Assembly (NCBI GenBank): GCA_027492445.1 | Contig: JAPUES010000226.1 | Span: 1-7,178 of the forward strand | Direction of reading: 5' to 3' | Length of the DNA: 7,178 bases | From: Sporomusaceae bacterium | GTDB lineage: Bacteria > Bacillota > Negativicutes > DSM-13327 | In this document: piece after piece, positions 5,805 through 7,178 of the stretch | Position numbering within the stretch: the stretch's first letter is position 1 | How the letters are laid out: each line of letters opens with the position of its first letter | The notes under the pieces: model-generated | What the model was told of the DNA's origin: nothing | Seen by the model: only the letters and a program-made list of their open reading frames with translations | Databases searched by the model: none | Position numbers and translations under genes: made by a program

Positions 5805-5808
5805 AGAG

Positions 5809-5847
5809 AAAAAGCAACTTCTTGCTGATACAGGAAGTTGCTTTTTT
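5809..5847. terminator. Bidirectional rho-independent terminator between the Nramp and outer membrane genes
   Basis: A perfect 13-bp stem pairs 5809-5821 with 5834-5846. It can extend by three more pairs (one G-T wobble) to leave a 6-base loop, CTGATA. On the plus strand TTTTTT (5842-5847) follows; on the minus strand TTTTT then CTCTTT follows. It starts 5 bases after the Nramp stop and ends 3 bases short of the opposing gene's stop, so it ends both. Confidence 0.92.
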
Positions 5848-5849
5848 AG

Positions 5850-6662
5850 TTAGAATTTACTTGTATAGGTAAATTCCGTAATATTCCATTTGAAAAAATG
5901 ACGGGCAAAAATATCTTTATAAACAATCAAGCGGAATTCCTCTTGACCATCCGTAGACTTTATCGAAGGTCCGACGCCTAGACGCATGACGTCATATCGC
6001 CAATCCGTTTCTTTCTGGTAGGAGCCGTTCAGGCTATATACACCGCCAATGCCGCCGACTAAACCCCAATTTTTCGACATGGGATGATAATATTGATAGC
6101 TATAGCGGAATTGGTCTGACATACCATCCCCCTTAAAGCGCACACCAACTTCTAGATTCGTATAACCGTGCAGTCCATTTACAGGAAAAACATGACCCAC
6201 TAAATAGCTAGTATCAAGATAGGTAGAACCAAAGTTTAAAGCGGGATGGGTTTTTCGATCATAAGTAGGAATACCAGCGAGGACTTGCCAGGCTGTAACC
6301 GTAGCCCCTTTGGTCTGTATGCCATGGCGTAAACCTATATCAATATTACCAATACCATTACTGCGGCGGGGTCCTGTAAAAGCATAGTTGGAATTATAAA
6401 CATCACTGTAAGGGATATTTACTACTAAGGTATCCTTAGGAGTAAGACCTTTCTCCAGGGTGAAAATAGTTTCCCGAATGGTTACTTCGCCAAAAGGAGA
6501 GGCAGCGGATTTACCATTGGCATTAATATAATCCTTAGAGAAACTATAAAAAGATTTAACGGTAAGTTGTGTTTGATGTTCTGGTAATACCCAAGCTGCA
6601 GCAGAGCAGACCGTAGTAAAAGTTAGGATGAGTAAAAAAGATAGTATTGGAACAAGTCCCAT
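5850..6662 (-). CDS. Putative outer membrane beta-barrel protein (XagA-like or transporter-like)
   Basis: Exported protein of 270 aa, predicted to lie in the outer membrane; its substrate is unknown. A hydrophobic signal peptide covers about residues 1-22 with a likely signal peptidase I site in CSAAAW. Its n-region has no Lys or Arg, which is unusual, and Cys19 is not in a lipobox. The mature part begins WVLPEHQTQLTVKSFY and then alternates polar and hydrophobic residues in short amphipathic strands, including TIRETIFTLEKGLTPKDTLV (a 'gLT..dtL' turn common in XagA and PF13557-type barrels) and WQVLAGIPTY. It ends in TYTSKF, with the C-terminal Phe typical of barrel proteins handled by BamA. 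The start is an ATG with GGAGGA (6672-6677) 9 bases upstream, and an in-frame TAA just before it rules out a longer form. A sigma-H/0A-type promoter precedes it. The fold is fairly sure; the family name is not. Confidence 0.72.
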   Translation of the reverse strand: MGLVPILSFLLILTFTTVCSAAAWVLPEHQTQLTVKSFYSFSKDYINANGKSAASPFGEVTIRETIFTLEKGLTPKDTLVVNIPYSDVYNSNYAFTGPRRSNGIGNIDIGLRHGIQTKGATVTAWQVLAGIPTYDRKTHPALNFGSTYLDTSYLVGHVFPVNGLHGYTNLEVGVRFKGDGMSDQFRYSYQYYHPMSKNWGLVGGIGGVYSLNGSYQKETDWRYDVMRLGVGPSIKSTDGQEEFRLIVYKDIFARHFFKWNITEFTYTSKF

Positions 6663-6703
6663 GATTTAGAATCCTCCGTTTGTTATATTTCACCGAAGTA
6701 GAA

Positions 6704-6732
6704 AAATTCGACAAAATACTACATAATCCTTC
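6704..6732 (-). promoter_or_regulatory. Sigma-H-type promoter overlapping a Spo0A box, upstream of the outer membrane protein gene
   Basis: On the minus strand GAAGGATTA (6732-6724) fits the sigma-H -35 pattern RnAGGAWWW. GTCGAATTT (6712-6704) fits the -10 pattern RnnGAAWWW, with 11 bases between them as in Bacillus sigma-H promoters. The -10 is embedded in TTTTGTCGAAT (6716-6706), which contains the Spo0A box TTGTCGAA exactly. A start near 6698 would give a leader of about 36 bases. Both readings rest on Bacillus consensus sequences, and the overlap means one signal may mimic the other. Confidence 0.6.
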
Positions 6733-6771
6733 CTGAATTTACAAAGTGTAATAAATTCTTTTCTAGTAATG

Positions 6772-6809
6772 AAAAAAGAACAGTTTGCTTTTTAGCAGAC
6801 TGTTCTTTT
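6772..6809 (-). terminator. Rho-independent terminator of the YitT-family gene
   Basis: A 16-bp stem pairs 6774-6789 with 6794-6809, with one G-T wobble, closed by a TTTT loop. On the minus strand it is followed by T6 (6777-6772), part of which pairs in the stem. It begins 13 bases after the stop of the minus-strand gene ending at 6823. The plus-strand T-run is only four, so it acts mainly leftwards. Confidence 0.88.
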
Positions 6810-6822
6810 GGTAACAGAAAAG

Positions 6823-7178
6823 TTATTTCATAGACTTTTTACCCGGGAGTGTAAAGCCACGACCAGAAACTTCAGCAGCATTTTGAATAATAATAAAGGC
6901 CTTTGGGTCAATGGCTTGAATCAGAACTTTAATCTTTGCAATTTGCACTAAGGTTACCACGACAAAAATTAGTTTTTTTTCTTGATGAGTAAAAGCTCCT
7001 TCTCCTTGCAGAAAAGTTGCCCCTCGGCCAATCTCAACTAAAATTCCATCGGCAATGTCTTCACAATGATCAGAAATAATCGTAATGGTTTTCTTGCGGT
7101 TAAAACCTTCAATCACGCGGTCGAGTACATTTGCGCTTACATACATAGAGATAAGAGTATACATGGCCGGTTTAAAAC
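6823..7178 (-). CDS. YitT-family membrane protein, C-terminal part with DUF2179 domain (partial)
   Basis: Only the last 117 or so residues are in the window; the gene continues past the right edge. The Met at 7164 is internal, because the frame stays open upstream (FKPA before MYTLISMYVS) and no ribosome site precedes it. PAMYTLISMYVSANVLDRV is the end of the last membrane segment of YitT proteins. It leads into the DUF2179 (YitT C-terminal) domain: IISDHCEDIADGILVEIGRG, GEGAFTHQEKKLIFVVV, IDPKAFIIIQNAAEVSGRGF. This order (ISD, RG.T...GEGA, K.....V, DP.AF......EV.G.GF) is characteristic. The family has about five membrane helices and no firmly established biochemical function. The extra tail TLPGKKSMK is basic. 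A terminator follows. Promoter and neighbours are out of view. Confidence 0.88.
   Translation of the reverse strand, partial: FKPAMYTLISMYVSANVLDRVIEGFNRKKTITIISDHCEDIADGILVEIGRGATFLQGEGAFTHQEKKLIFVVVTLVQIAKIKVLIQAIDPKAFIIIQNAAEVSGRGFTLPGKKSMK

Noticed and set aside
6738..6755. TTTAC...GTAAT imperfect inverted repeat upstream of the outer membrane protein promoter
   Set aside because: Short, imperfect arms in AT-rich DNA; no known regulator pattern matches.
7162..7164. ATG at 7164 as the start of a 113-aa protein
   Set aside because: The frame is open to the window edge, there is no ribosome site, and the sequence is clearly the C-terminus of a longer YitT-family protein.

Overview
The window looks like chromosomal DNA from an anaerobic, spore-forming, outer-membrane-bearing member of the Bacillota, most likely Negativicutes (Sporomusaceae, such as Pelosinus or Sporomusa). 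Four things support this. The DNA is AT-rich with strong GGAGG-type ribosome binding sites. An oxygen-sensitive pyruvate formate-lyase system is present. A signal-peptide protein with beta-barrel character ends in phenylalanine, which implies an outer membrane. The promoter of that gene reads as a sigma-H promoter overlapping a Spo0A box. The genus is an inference; no rRNA or other marker is present.

Layout from left to right. A C-terminal relic of a GGDEF (diguanylate cyclase) gene with no intact upstream part (53-169) is followed closely by a short QueG-family iron-sulfur protein (+, 207-1106). A bidirectional terminator (about 1088-1124) separates it from the converging pflB-pflA operon (-, 4115-1131), which encodes pyruvate formate-lyase and its radical-SAM activase. 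The 420-base region 4116-4535 is the regulatory centre. On the minus strand it holds a consensus promoter (P1), a ZTP (pfl-motif) riboswitch whose conserved 3' segment is also the 5' arm of a terminator, and a second consensus promoter (P2) beyond the terminator. P2 carries a 7-bp inverted repeat. Leading rightwards from the same region is an Nramp-family metal transporter (+, 4536-5804). A second bidirectional terminator separates it from a beta-barrel-like outer membrane protein (-, 6662-5850). At the right edge lies the C-terminal DUF2179 part of a YitT-family membrane protein (-, continuing past 7178) with its own terminator.

How the parts fit: PFL makes formate and acetyl-CoA from pyruvate, and formate feeds 10-formyl-tetrahydrofolate synthesis. 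ZTP/ZMP accumulates when 10-formyl-tetrahydrofolate is short, so the riboswitch would allow read-through into pflBA when one-carbon units run out. P2 would give a separate, riboswitch-independent route to pflBA expression, probably for fermentation. This two-promoter arrangement is the most interesting regulatory feature of the window. Also notable are a Ser in place of the usual Asp at the predicted cation site of PflA, a Gly in place of the TM3 Asp of the Nramp protein, and the sigma-H/0A promoter on the outer membrane gene. No mobile element, CRISPR array, tRNA or rRNA was seen.
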